Shown piece after piece: positions 24,881 to 36,448 of a stretch of DNA of 64,000 nt. Positions within the stretch are counted from its first letter, which is position 1, and every line of letters starts with the position of its first letter. The DNA comes from Bombardia bombarda (lineage: Eukaryota; Ascomycota; Sordariomycetes; Sordariales; Lasiosphaeriaceae). A program made the translations under genes and the position numbers. The stretch lies in NCBI GenBank assembly GCA_030512295.1, contig JAULSR010000001.1, positions 2,565,001-2,629,000 of the forward strand. Direction: 5' to 3'. The notes below the pieces were generated by a model. The model was not told where the DNA came from. It saw only the letters and a list, made by a program, of their open reading frames with translations, and did not search any database.

Positions 24881-27158
24881 AGGGGAGGGGGTTGGGTTGG
24901 GTTGGTTTGGTTTGGTTATATGATGGATGGATGGATGACAATCGTGATGGGAAGCTAAGGGAATAAGAGGTGGAGATATCGAAGGGGAGGGAGGAGGAAA
25001 ACAGCATGGTGCTGGCAGGGACTATTCTGGGTTTGAGGGTTTGAGCATTGGATTGGGTATGGATATGGGTGGATATGGATACGGAGATTGGGGCAAGGAG
25101 AGAAAGTTGGATGGATGTGAATGGGATCACTAACTATCAAGCTAACTGACTGCATAACATGTTATGTGTGTGTGGGGCGTTTCAGATACTACTTTTCTTC
25201 TCCTAGGAGGTATTTAATCAGGGCCATCTTTTACTACATACTTTTCATGTTTTCTCACACCCATTTTTCTCTCATTATTGTGCTCTCTATCCAAAATTTT
25301 CTTTCTATCTACGTGCCTACTATTGTTCTTCCCCTCTCTATTTCTATATTAAGTAGTCCAGTCTAGATAGACATCGTATTGCTCTCTTCCTTTGGATCTT
25401 TTTCTCTCTCTTTTTTGTATGTCGAAAAAAGGTCAGTAGAGGAGAAAGAAGGATACTGCTAGTTAAAAGGGAAAAACGACCAAGGGAGGGAGGGAGACGA
25501 GGCAGAAACGAGGGGTACACACATCATCATTACCATCATCACTACATAACATGGGCTAGCGAAGGAAAGGGGTCTGGAGTTTGGAAAAGGAGCTGATATT
25601 GGTTCTGGTATTGTATTTTGGCAATCATGTACTTCAACAAGTCATCAGAGGGGGAGGGGAAAAGGAAAAAAAAAAAGGGGGAAATGGGTGAATGAGATAG
25701 GGGAATAAGAAAAGGAGAGAGAGAGGGACAATGAGGCGAGATCTTAGCTATCCATCTATCTGCCCCTACACATCACCTGTCCGCAGTTCGTTTTACAAAA
25801 GAGCAAATTTCCTTTTCTCGGTATTTCGTTTTCTTTCTGCTTGTTCGTTTCATTTTTCTGCTTCGTTGATCTTCCTTCTTTTTGATGACTATAATACTGG
25901 CTTACAAGCATTTGAGCGACGAGAGATTATGATTATAACGACGATGATGACGAGTAATGATAGCTTTTGTGTGGCATCTGAGTGGACAACAGGGTGAACT
26001 AAGACGAGGGTTTTATGGACGAATGTTTTTTTACTGCCATCAGAACTACTGTTGCTATCATTTCTATTTCCTGTTTGATGATTTGTCTCGCCTTCTTTCC
26101 TTGCTCGTTATGTGTCTACTTTAAACGAGTGAATTAGGCGAAAACATGGAAAATATTGGAATTCCTATTTTTGATGAATATCAAGATGGCATAATAGGAT
26201 AAAGGGGAATAATAAAAGCTGGCAAGATTAGGTGGTCAATATACACTGAAAAGTGAGACTTGGATAGTTGCAAGAGCAACAAGATAGATCAAAACGAATA
26301 TCCTTTTAACATTCGCTCTACTTTGCCAGTAGGTTATGGGGTACTGTTTGGTATTTTCTTATTTTTTTTATCCATCTCTTGTCCGTTTTCGTTTACATAT
26401 AATACTCCTCTGTTGTTCTTGTTGTTACGTTGGTACAGTTGAAGGTAGCTATGTACAATAATGCACTCTTCAAAACGCCAAGCCAGAGCAAGATTACTAA
26501 CGAATCTATTCAAAAGCATACATAGAAAAAGAAAGTGTGGCGTGGGGGAAAAGGAGGTGAAAAGCAGATTATCCGACGGTGGGTGGGTGGTAGCGGTGTG
26601 AGCGGCGGAGAGGCCAGTTGAGAGCGTTGGTTTACTTCTTTGAACTCGATACCGAAAATGATTGGGGGGGTTCGCTTGCTGGGTACCTATGGATGATATT
26701 GTGGTGGTGGGGGTTCGGGGGTAGGTGAAGAAAGCAACAGTGCCTTGGGCAGGCAGGCAGGCAACGACAGTACCGGTACTGGTTCCAGCAGTAGTAGATG
26801 TGAAATTCTGGTATAAACGCGGCAAACGCGCATTCCATGTCTCAGAGTTTCTGAATCTGATGACATGGGACGAACGACAGTGGGATGCTTGTGGCGCGAT
26901 CACTTACTCTATCCCACGCCTCGACAGCCAGTGAAACAGACCAAAAGTGCGTGCTGACAACTGACATTCACGTTACGAATAGAAAGAAGACGGGCAAATT
27001 AGAAATTGCGTCACACAAGAGACAGATTGAAAGAAAAATACAATCCAGTCACATAAACTCCGATGCAATGTGTCAGGGTCAGGGTGATTTCTTTGCTGCA
27101 GCCAGTTGCAGCGCGCCCACCCCCTTGCTGCTGAATACTTTTATTTTTTTCAATAATT
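24881..27158. other. 2.3-kb intergenic region between convergent genes
   Basis: Holds the 3' flanks of the Myb gene and of the Trm9-like gene. It is T-rich and purine-rich by turns (for example 25.6-25.73 kb). A minus-strand open frame at 26334-26903 has no recognisable domain and is not accepted. Confidence 0.55.
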
Positions 27159-28274
27159 TCACGTTGGCCGCGATGATGACGAAGGGGGCCCATTGGCAGC
27201 CACAACCCACCAGTTGTCTCTTTCGTAGCCGCCAGTGACGACTGCGCCCCCGGCTGCCAGCACATCCTCCTCCAGCTCACCTTTCCGGTAAAGGTGGTAG
27301 TAGCGCTGGAAGACGCTGCTACTGTCGGTGTGGCCACTGGCCTCAGCTGGCGCATCTAGCTGTGTTGCTGCTGCTGCTTCCGCCGCCGCTGCTGCTGCTA
27401 CGGCTGGCGTCTCACCGCTCTTGTCCCCTTCCTGAAGGAGCCCCTTTTTTGGATGCTGCTTCTGCTTCTGCTTCTTCGGCTGCTGCTGCTGGCTCTTCTT
27501 CATCACCCACGGCACTAGCAGATCCTGTTCTCCACCTTCATCCCATCCGCGCCTGCTGTTTCCCTGTTCCAGCGCCCAGACCATGACAAAGACATGGCCC
27601 CCAGCATCAGCGTTTCCGGCCGCCCTGACACAGCTGAGAAGCTGTCGGATGGCCTCCTGCCGCCGTGGCCGTGTTGACATGTGATGGATGACGGCAACGC
27701 AGACGGCAAAGTCGACGGAGCGGTCACGGAAGGGCAGGGACAGGCCATCGGCCACGAGAACATCTGTGGCCACCTTGACGGCGGCCGCTCTAGCCGTAGT
27801 GGCGCTGTTAACCTTGTTCGCAGCATCTGTTGCCGCCCCTTTATCTGCAGCGCCTTTCTTACCTGAGGCGGTGGCAGCAGCAGCAGCAGCAGGAGGAGGA
27901 GGAGCAGCCTTAGCAGATGAGGCTCCCGGCTCTGGCTGGCTCTCCTGCTCTTGCTGTTGGGTGCGGCTCCTGGCAAGGGCGATGAGAGCGGGGCTGCGAT
28001 CAGAACCTAGCATAAAGACGTCTGGGTTCACGCCCAGGTACTTGCCGTTGCCACAGCCCACATCGAGCCCTACGGCACCCGAGGTCTGGGCATGCAGGAA
28101 CTCAGCGACGGCGGGCCACGGCTTGTAGCGCGTGGAGGAGAAATGGGGCGCGATGGCTTCGTAGACGCCATGGACGTGGGCACGCTCGTACGCCTCTGCA
28201 TCATCGTCAGCGGCGGCTAGCCTTGTGACGGCAGGTGCCGCTGATGACGATAGCAGGGCCGATGTCGACGCCAT
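27159..28274 (-). CDS. trm9: Trm9-like tRNA (wobble uridine) carboxymethyl methyltransferase
   Basis: Single exon, 371 residues, ATG at 28274. Class I SAM-dependent methyltransferase: motif I is VGLDVGCGNGKYL (about residues 68-80), then SDRSPALIALAR. After an insert come LVADGLSLPFRDRSVDFAVC and VIHHMSTRPRRQEAIRQLL. The Trm9/ALKBH8 signature is present as FQRYYHLYRKGELEEDV and ERDNWWVV near the end. Trm9 with Trm112 methylates cm5U at position 34 of certain tRNAs (such as Arg-UCU and Glu-UUC) to mcm5U, downstream of Elongator. The protein is longer than usual because of an Ala/Pro/Gln/Lys-rich insert of about 55 residues between the SAM motifs, and a second Gln/Lys/Ala-rich insert before the C-terminal signature. 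Confidence 0.93.
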   Translation of the reverse strand: MASTSALLSSSAAPAVTRLAAADDDAEAYERAHVHGVYEAIAPHFSSTRYKPWPAVAEFLHAQTSGAVGLDVGCGNGKYLGVNPDVFMLGSDRSPALIALARSRTQQQEQESQPEPGASSAKAAPPPPAAAAAATASGKKGAADKGAATDAANKVNSATTARAAAVKVATDVLVADGLSLPFRDRSVDFAVCVAVIHHMSTRPRRQEAIRQLLSCVRAAGNADAGGHVFVMVWALEQGNSRRGWDEGGEQDLLVPWVMKKSQQQQPKKQKQKQHPKKGLLQEGDKSGETPAVAAAAAAEAAAATQLDAPAEASGHTDSSSVFQRYYHLYRKGELEEDVLAAGGAVVTGGYERDNWWVVAANGPPSSSSRPT

Positions 28275-29877
28275 CTTCTACAGGTAAGCTGGGCAGGGAG
28301 ACAGGCAGGCAGGGCGGGCTGGCAAAGGCGGTAACGGTAGGGAGACGAGAGGCGCCAAGGTGAAGGAGGATCGATGATGGGCGAACGAACCCGAGGGCCA
28401 GCAAGTTCCGTCGAGTGGGGCAGCCCCAAGTTGGGCTCCGGATAGTCTTGTCCTGAACTTCCCGGAGCAAGTTTCGCAGTTTGCACCAGTTGAGAGATTT
28501 GCGCAGTTTAGTTGACTGCTGTGGGTTGCTGGTTGGATGGTGAGCGATTGGCTGGGTGGTTGGAGGCTGGGGAGGCTCGGAGGCTTGGCTGGGCTCGTCA
28601 GGCCGCAGAAAGGCACGCCCACACATACGCACACACACCCCCCGTGGTGGTGCGGTGAGAGAAAATCGCGTGTGTTTTCTGGTCTTGAATTGCAAATTTC
28701 CACTGTCGCCCTGGTCGTGTGCCCTCTCTCGTCGTCCTCTCTGGTTGCTTCTCCTGACCGCTGGTTTGACTAAGGGGGGGGGGGGGGGGGCGACGGACGA
28801 CGCGATGGGTCCGCTGCCGAGACACAACCTTATGCAGGTGCAGAATGGGTTACCCTCAAATGCAGATGCCGACGTTCCGCAGAAGAAGAGAAGCCGGGAG
28901 AGCTCTTCCACAACACAATATGATATGCACGAACGGTGGGGGAGGGGTGAGGACGAGTGAGGACGAAGAAGGACGAAAAAGAGGGGCACAAAAGATGAAA
29001 GATGGAAAGAAGAAGAAAAAAGAGGCTGAGTGCTGCGCACCGGTCAGAGAGACAGAGAGAGACAAGGTCAAGGAGAATGCTGGATCCCTGCGTCAATCCC
29101 ACAACTACACAGTAACTCAATCATAACCTCAGGGGACTCTCTCTACCAAGGCGCTGCTGGACTTGGTCTTGATCCGTTCTGCACCTTGCAGCGTCGGAAC
29201 TGGTGACCTGCCGTTGGGTTAAGGTTGACCAGGCCGCAACCAAACCTAGGTATAAACATCCATGGGCGAGAAGGGTGGTGTGGTGCTGACTGAAGGCGGT
29301 GCTGCTTGCCTTGCCTGCTGCTGTTGCTTGTCTTGCAGTGGCGGGGAAGCTGTCCTCCCTTACAGGGGGGTTTAAGGAGGGGCTGTCGGAAGATTTCATG
29401 ATGGCCTGGTCTGTGCTTTCTGCTTTCCGCTGCTTTCTGCTTGCTTTCGATAGCGGTAAAGCTATGGCCACACAGTGCCGGAGCCATGGATGCGGGCCTG
29501 GTAAACTGTCTTGGCGCCCAGGCCGTGGAAGAACTAGCGGGGGTTTTGTCGAGGCCCAATCTTTGTCAATCCCGTCATAAAGACATAAACCCACAGCCGT
29601 AGCACAGCCTTGAGAGCCCAGCCCGATGCAGGAGAACGACCAAGCAAGCCCGGTTGTGACAAGTCACATTAAAAGACATCACTTACGATCTGAACCAACC
29701 AAAGAAAGGTACTTGACCACCAAGTAGTGGGATAGAATGTGACTCGGACCAACCTCCATCCTGTCCCCACGGAGGGGGTGTATGCGGATCTGACCCCAAA
29801 ATATCCCCATCACATCTTTTAACCAATTTTTTTTCTTTATTTTTTTATCTCTAGCGCCGAAATCGCCTTCCGTATGC
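28275..29877. other. 1.6-kb intergenic region, trm9 upstream side
   Basis: Promoter side of trm9 and 3' flank of the Gfo/Idh/MocA gene. It includes a 17-base G run (28774-28790, C on the trm9 coding strand) and T/C-rich or A/G-rich blocks near 28.9-29.05 kb. The overlapping open frames on both strands lack domains. Confidence 0.55.
28774..28790. repeat. 17-base G homopolymer
   Basis: An uninterrupted G run about 500 bp upstream of the trm9 start. It could fold as a G-quadruplex on the plus strand (inference), and its exact length may be a sequencing artefact. Confidence 0.8.
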
Positions 29878-31156
29878 TCATCTCTTGCCTGTGTTCAGTG
29901 GGCTCTGGGCATCAAACACATCGCTCATAATCAGCTCGGGGTAAGTAATACCACCCTGCCTCAGCGCCTCGTCCATCGTCTCCATAATCACCATGCTCTC
30001 ACTCCACGGCAGCGTCTCACTCTCCACCTTTCCGTCCCGCAGGCAGCGGGCGCACTCGTCCGCCTCCCAGAACATGCCGTGGCCCCAGTCGCGCTCCTCA
30101 TCCTTGGGGATCGGGCAGTCCACCACCTCCACCTTGCCCCCGCCGTCCTTCTTGATTACCTTGAACTGCAGCGGCCGGTACGCCGGCCCCATGACGTGGA
30201 TCTCGCCGCCGGACCCCTGAATCCGGATCGCGGGCCCGCCCGTATTGTGGCCGTCGACGTCGGTGCTAACGCGCAGAGAGGTCAGGGCGATGCCCATGCT
30301 CTTGTGCTCGGGGAACTGCACGATGATGCTCGTCGTCTCGTCGGCGCCCGTGTGGTACTTGTTCATGGCTGCCACCACCTTGGGGCTCTCCTTGTCCTTC
30401 TCGGGCTGCACGTGGTACAGCGTCTGGAAGACCCAGGTCAGCGAGTAGATGCCGAGATCCAGGAGGGCCCCGCCCGCCAGGTCGATGTTGACCATGCGGT
30501 GCGAGTCGTCGAAGTCCACCTTTCCATCCGCCGTGTCCCTGTTGAAGGACAAGTCGGCTATCACGGCGCCCAAGTCAGTCAGAGTCAGACCACACACACG
30601 CCGAAATAAGAAAGAAGAGCCAAGGTAGGCAAGGCAGGTCATCAGCTCACTCACCAATGGTACGGTAGACATTCCCAATAGCGCCCGACTGCACCAGCTC
30701 CCTGACCTTGATGCTGAGGGGGAAGTAGCGCGTCCACACGGCCTCCATGAAAAAGACCTTCTTGACCCTTGCCGTCTCGATAAGCTTCCGGGTCTGGGCG
30801 GCCGTCACGGTCAGCGACTTCTCGCAGAGGACGTTCTTGCCGGCGTCGAGGGCAAGCATGGCATTCTGGAAGTGGTGGCTGTGGGGCGTGGCCACGTAGA
30901 TGATGTCGATGTCGGGGTCGGCCACCAGCTCGTGGTACGACCCGTACGCCTTGGCCGAGGTGGGCGCCTTGACCATGGACAAAAAGTCGGCCGCCCTCTG
31001 TTTGGCGCTGGACGAGGCGGCAGCAACCACCTCGTGACCCACGTCATGCACGTCGCGGGCAGCGGGGTTAGTGAGCAGATCTTTGGTGAACATCTCGGCG
31101 ATCCAGCCGGTGGCCATGATGCCCCATTTGAGGGTGAATGGCGATGTTGCTGCCAT
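29878..31156 (-). CDS. Gfo/Idh/MocA-family NAD(P)-dependent dehydrogenase (D-xylose/dihydrodiol dehydrogenase-like)
   Basis: Two exons (31156-30655, 30557-29878), 393 residues, a typical length. The N-terminal Rossmann fold begins LKWGIMATGWIAEMF. Next come DPDIDIIYVATPHSHH and the family lysine in KNVLCEKSLTV (usual motif EKP). The second half carries NVYRTIADLSFNRD, created by the splice, then DLAGGALLDLGIYSLTWVFQ, the usual G-x-LxDxGxY block. Fungal relatives oxidise D-xylose or trans-dihydrodiols with NADP+; the actual substrate here cannot be read from sequence. There is no signal peptide or peroxisomal tail, so a cytosolic location is likely. It is transcribed divergently from the neighbouring aldo/keto reductase, with 739 bp between the starts. 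Confidence 0.92.
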
Positions 31157-31895
31157 GGTTGTGGTTGTGGTTGCGCCTTGTTTCTCTCTTTTTCCTGTGA
31201 GTGATGATGATGGTGACGACGACGATTGCAGTCGGCAATTACCTCAAGGCACTTATGAGAGAAGAGGAGAGTGATTTATTAGGTTTTATTTGTTTTCTGC
31301 TTTGTTGCAGTCAGTGGTCAATGGTAACCCAAGAGCTCCCCAAGCTTCCATCCCAAGCTCCCCCTCCCCCCCAACCCAACCCATCGTCCCCTCTTGCTTT
31401 TCCCCTCATCAATGGCGGGGGCATAATCGGTAACTTGGAGCTCGACTGCCCCACGCGACGGCGTTACGGGTAAATGGCCGAAAACACCTGGCCAGACAAA
31501 GCACATGAGGTACAGCCAGCACCAGTAAAACGGAGACGAGACCCGTACTGAAAAGGCTTTGCTCCTGTCATACAGAAACCCAAGGAGGCAAGAACTCCCC
31601 GTCTCTTTCTCCACTCGAGGAAGGCACGGCGGACTGAGGTACCCCGGATCCCGATTAGTGCTGAGTGGTGCGGGTACCGAAATCGTCATCCTATCTCTAG
31701 TCGCGTACCCTTTGTTTCTTATCTTGTGTCCGATCGCGCTTACCACTTCTACATCACACGTCATGTATGTACCTTCTCGGTGAATACCGAAAGTTCTGTA
31801 ATCTGCAGCTGCCCTCCATCTCGAGGCAGCTTAGCTATACTTCGTAATACGGCACCACCACAATAGCAGCAACCTCTTTTGATGCCAACCAGCCA
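31157..31895. promoter_or_regulatory. Divergent intergenic promoter of two oxidoreductase genes
   Basis: This 739-bp stretch separates the starts of a Gfo/Idh/MocA dehydrogenase (minus) and an aldo/keto reductase (plus), so it must hold both promoters. A TATTTGTTTTCTG-like T-rich block lies near 31285. No specific operator was recognised. Confidence 0.6.
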
Positions 31896-33029
31896 ATGGA
31901 CCGTTTCTCACAACGACAAGCCTCACTGCTACTGTCTTCACCTGCAAAGCTGCGAACAATTATAGCCCCCTTTTTTTACAACACGTCCACAAGAACTTGC
32001 AAAATGATGTCTACCACCAACCCCAACCCCCAAGCTGCTGCTCCTGCACCATCAGCAGCAGCAAGACAAAAAATGGAGATGCCCCCCCTGATATACGGCA
32101 CCGCCTGGAAGAAGGAGCGCACCGCCGACCTTGTCTACCAAGCCATCAAGGCCGGCTTCCGCGGCATAGACACGGCCGCCATGAGGCGCCACTACGACGA
32201 GGAGCTGACGGGGCACGGCATCCACAGGGCCATCCAAGAGGGCTTGGTCACCCGGGCTGATTTATATGTGAGCCTCCCGCCCATCTCTATCACCTAAGGA
32301 GGTAACGTTTGCTACGAATACTTACCCCCTACCTACCTACCCCTCACCTAGATCCAAACCAAATTCTCCCCCGGCGACGACGCATTCGCCGACACCACCA
32401 AATACCCCACCATCACCTCCCAGGTACTCGCCTCCGTCGCCTCCTCGCTCCGCAGCCTCTCCACGCCAGCGTCAGATGCCGAGACTCAACCACCATACCT
32501 GGACTCCTTAGTAATGCACTTCCCCTTCCACTCCCCCCAAGACACCCTCGAGGCCTGGGCCACCCTCTCCACCCTCGTCCCTTCCCAGATCCGCTCCCTC
32601 GGCATCAGCAACGTGACCCTCCCCACCCTCGAGCTGCTCCACCACCAGTCGTCCACACCCATCTCTGTAGTGCAGAACCGCTTCCGCCGCGCCGAGCACG
32701 CCTGGGACGTCGCCGTGCGCGCCTGGTGCGCCCAGCACTCGGCCGTCTACCAGGGCTTCTGGACGCTGACGGGCAACCGCGCCGAGTGGCAGGGCTCCAA
32801 GTTTGTGCGGGACGTGGCCGAGGGCGCGGGCGTGCCGCTCGCCACGGCCTGGTATGCGCTGCTGCTGGCGGCGGACATCGTGGTGCTGGACGGCACGACG
32901 GACCCGGTGCATATGAGGGAGGATGTCGAGGGGGTTGAGAAGGTGGCTGTGTGGCGAGGCACTGAAGCGGGACGACTGGTTTGGGAGAGGTCGTTTGAGG
33001 CTTTTGACAGGTTGGTGGGAGGTGTGTGA
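31896..33029 (+). CDS. Aldo/keto reductase
   Basis: Two exons with donor after 32267 and second exon 32352-33029. From ATG 32004 the protein has 313 residues; from the upstream in-frame ATG 31896 it has 349. The AKR catalytic tetrad is present (numbering from 32004): Asp56 in GFRGIDTAA, Tyr64 in RRHYDEE, Lys92 in IQTKFSPGDD, His144 in SLVMHFPFH. Later blocks are IRSLGISN, ISVVQNRF, and GVPLATAWYALLLA near the C-terminus. Family members reduce aldehydes, ketones or sugars with NADPH. The 36-residue extension is rich in Arg, Ser, Leu and Thr with one acidic residue, like a mitochondrial presequence, so two isoforms are possible. The 32004 ATG has the better context (A at -3). Substrate unknown. 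Confidence 0.9.
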
Positions 33030-34208
33030 GTGATGAGCTGCGAGAGAGGCTTGAACGTTGGCGTTTACCTTGTTACCTGTGTCCAGGAAGTAGCGAATAT
33101 ACGCAGTATTGAAGTTGGCTTTCTACCATGTAGGTACGTAGAGGTGATTAGCAATAGGTAGGTCCCTAGCTACATATTTTTATATACTCCTCTCTTCTTG
33201 AATCTACCACTCTTATCATGCTGTCTGTCGGGTTTATTCTTCTATATTAGCAACTGGTCCTACTTAACATATATAACAACATGTGAATGCTTTGTTTACT
33301 ACACTATTCAGACTAGACTAACACAGATGCAAAACACAGTAGATTGAAGTAGTAAATGTGGTATCTTCTCCTAGTAAGACAGGACGAAAACGACTCAAAA
33401 TCTAGTAGTGTCGCTGCCGACAGACCCAATTCTATATCCGGTCTATCCAGTACAGAGAAAATACCTAGCTCTTAAGGTAAGAAAGTACGTACGATGCAAC
33501 AAAAACTTTAACGAACCAACTGTTGCCGTTGTGTTTTACTCCTCTGCTTGTATCGTCTGCTTCAGGCTTTTTCTTTCAAGCTCCGCTTCTAGTCGCTGGT
33601 GTGTTGAAAGCCCCCCCTAAAGAACCCGAGCCAACACTCTCCCAAGGAGGAATAACAAAACCAACAATGAAAAATAATAAGTGAAACAACTAAAAATCGA
33701 GAGGAAAAAAACAGACCAGCTCAGGCCCGAAAACACAAATATGCCCGATGGCTGATCATGACGTCCGGTGCCGTCCCCCCGCCCAACGCCGATGCCAACA
33801 ATGCAAAAGCTGACGTCACCTTTCCCATGCCTCCCCAAAGCCGAAAACCATATCCGAGACCAAAACAACGTAAGTAAACGATGTGGGCATTCGCAGAAAG
33901 CATTCCAGTTCATGTGGTGTAGCGCCTCCACGACGGCCAGATATTCCGGTCCGTCGGTGTCCATCACACATAACCATTACACCTGCGTCCGTCCCTCATC
34001 CCCCTCCTCTTAAAACATCTCATGTAGACACATCGTATCCCCCGATCTATTACACGCCCTGACGCCATTCATGTTTAAAAAAAATAATACCCAACCAAAC
34101 CAGGCAGCCAGGCCCGCAACACCAACTTCTCGTACACAGTAGCACATAGTACACAAACAACACCAAGACTAAACTAGTGGTTTGAGCCCGCAGTCGTCAT
34201 CGTTCAAC
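33030..34208. other. 1.2-kb intergenic region between convergent genes
   Basis: 3' flanks of the aldo/keto reductase and of the PFK-2/FBPase-2 gene. A+T-rich, with short TA-rich runs around 33.15-33.3 kb. No coding frame is supported. Confidence 0.6.
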
Positions 34209-36448
34209 TTACGAGTTCCTGTCAACCGTCCGTTGTGGCTTGTAATTCGGTAGCTCATCGAACCAGGCCAGGTCCTCGTTGTACTTGTAAGCGTGAAACT
34301 CGATACCGTACGGTTTCGGCTCGATGGCGTAGAGCATCCCGAGCGGGACATCGAGGTCGGCAATGTCCTCTCTGGTGAGATCCATAAAATATGCCATCAG
34401 GACACGGCACACAGACCTATGACTGATGATGAGCACATGATCCGTGATGCGCTCAATCTCGCGCACCATATCGCGCAGTCGGCTGATGACCTGGAGATAT
34501 CCCTCTCCCCCGACTCCCGGATAGATGTAGTGAAGCTTGTCTCTAGATCGCCTCTGATATTCGTCCGGGTACTGCTGGGCAATCTCGTCGTACGTCATGC
34601 CCTCAAAAGTGCCCGCATTAAGCTCGTTGAGCATCTCCCAGGCCTTGACATCGTAGTCGTCGTCAGCATCAAAGTATTCGGCCGTCTCCACACTGCGCTT
34701 GAGCATGGAGGTCCAGACGCAGAAGTTCTTGTCGTCCAGTTCCTGATTGAGCTCGGGATAAGGAGGAGTATGGTCGCCGGGCTGTGGCGGGAACGAGGAC
34801 TGCGCAACTTTGTTCTTTTGCTCAAACAGCCAATCCTTCCGCTTCTGCGTAATGAAGTTGTAAAGCGCTTGGCCATAATAGTGCCCTCGCTCAGTCAGTT
34901 CAGAATCGCCGCCCAGCTTGTGAGATTGGTTGTCAATGCTCTGACCATGGCGTGTCATCCATATCTGTCGGGGCGAGAGGTTGAACGTCGTCAGATAGGA
35001 CGCGATGCCACTACTCAGAAAGCCCTTCAATCTATAATGAACCACCTTCCTGCCGACATCAATCATCTGCGATGCCGTCAGCGTCACTGGATACGATATT
35101 GATTACGTTGATACGAACCTGGATGTACTGCAGATCATTGTCCTCCTCCCATTTCCCTAGGGGCTCATAGGCGCTCTCGTATGCCTTCACTCTCTGCTTG
35201 AAATCCTCAAGGGACTTGACTGGGTCCTTGTCGCGGTAATCGGGCCCAGAGAGCTTCAACCGCATATTGGCTTCCAAGAGCTTCAAACAGAATCAGCCAT
35301 GACCGGAATCCGGATTGTGAAGTTAGCGACTTACATTTTCATCATGGCAGATGCTCTCAATGAACAAAATGCCCAGCTTGGGCTCCTTTTGCTTGACGTG
35401 GTTCACCAGAAGCTCCCGTCGGTGCTTCGTACTGTTGGTTGCATCCAGAATTCCGACAGACCCTCCCTTATGGAGCAGGTAGTTCAGCAGCTCATCGAGA
35501 GTATCAATGGCCACTTGCTCCCTGAGCCTTGCTGCCGACTCGTTTTTCGGGTCGAAGAATTTTGCCGACTGGTCGATCTTCTCCTGACACTTTGCACTAA
35601 TACCGTTCTCGTTGAGATCCAGTGTTGTTGGCTCATGCTCATCTTCGGTTTCGAGGACAATATTGGGGGCGGCGCTACGGCCATTCAAGAGTATGGTAGC
35701 AGCTTGGTGCGCATCGATCTTGGGGGGCAGAACTGGGAATGGCGAGTTCACGTTTTTGGCAACCCCAGCGGCGATACGTCTGCGATTGCCCACGTTGAAG
35801 ATCTGACAGTCGTACTGCTGCCAGGAAAGATATCGCTGGATCTTCTTTGTGATGTACGACTTTCCTCGAGCGGGCAGGCCCACCATGATGATGACCAATT
35901 TCGCAGCAACATCTCTTTCAGGAATGCGTCCATCGGGGGACGCTCTCGATCGTGTCATGCCCGGTATGTTGAGCGTCGTCGCATGTGGGCGAATTCTCGG
36001 GGTGTGGTTGCCCGAATTTTGTCGCAGTGGCGGACTGTAAGTGGGTTAGCCTACTAGACAGACAGGGCAACACCCACGACGCCTTCTTTGTTGCGCTGCA
36101 AAGAGCAAGCGTTCAAGGGCACAAATGAACAGACCAGTCGAGATCAATGAAATGCAGAGCATAACGACGGAAGATTCGGCAATCATTTGACCAGACTTAC
36201 ATTCGTGGCGAGCCGGGCGCAGTGGATGGGATGCTTCGAGCGTAGGGGGAATCGTATGCGACCGAGTAGAGCCTGTCGCCAGCGCTCATGGCGTCCAAGT
36301 TCAACGAATTCAGGGCATGCGCCAGCGGGGCAGCCGGGGGCGGCAAGAAACCGTCATGATGGGCGACGGGGTTGGGCTTCCCTGAATTGGAAGAAATTGT
36401 CGGCGACGAGGGTTCTGTTCTGGATGAGGCGAGAAGTTGGCTTGTCAT
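34209..36448 (-). CDS. 6-phosphofructo-2-kinase / fructose-2,6-bisphosphatase
   Basis: Four exons (36448-36201, 36034-35335, 35280-35119, 35066-34209), 655 residues. A Ser/Pro-rich N-terminal region of about 115 residues precedes the kinase domain. Kinase blocks are KLVIIMVGLPARGKSYITKK (Walker A), FNVGNRRR, GSVGILDATNST, LFIESICHDEN and MRLKLSGPDYRDKDP. The C-terminal histidine-phosphatase domain has WMTRHGQSIDN, GGDSELTERG and LIISHRSVCRVLMAYF, with both catalytic His residues kept. The bifunctional enzyme sets fructose-2,6-bisphosphate and thereby glycolysis versus gluconeogenesis in the cytosol. The kinase carries an insert (DEHEPTTLDLNENGIS region). The third intron is only 52 nt; its acceptor was chosen at 35067 because an earlier AG breaks the frame. 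Both activities look possible from the motifs, unlike yeast Pfk26, whose phosphatase His is replaced (recalled). Confidence 0.94.

Noticed and set aside
26334..26903. Minus-strand 189-codon frame
   Set aside because: No domain, no splice continuity, no good start, and located between two convergent 3' ends.
28207..29040. Minus-strand 277-codon frame overlapping the start of trm9
   Set aside because: Pro/Ser/Leu-rich without domain, in a different frame from trm9, and covering its promoter region.
30079..30609. Plus-strand 176-codon frame
   Set aside because: Antisense to the Gfo/Idh/MocA dehydrogenase.
34293..35102. Plus-strand 269-codon frame
   Set aside because: Antisense to the fructose-2,6-bisphosphatase exon.
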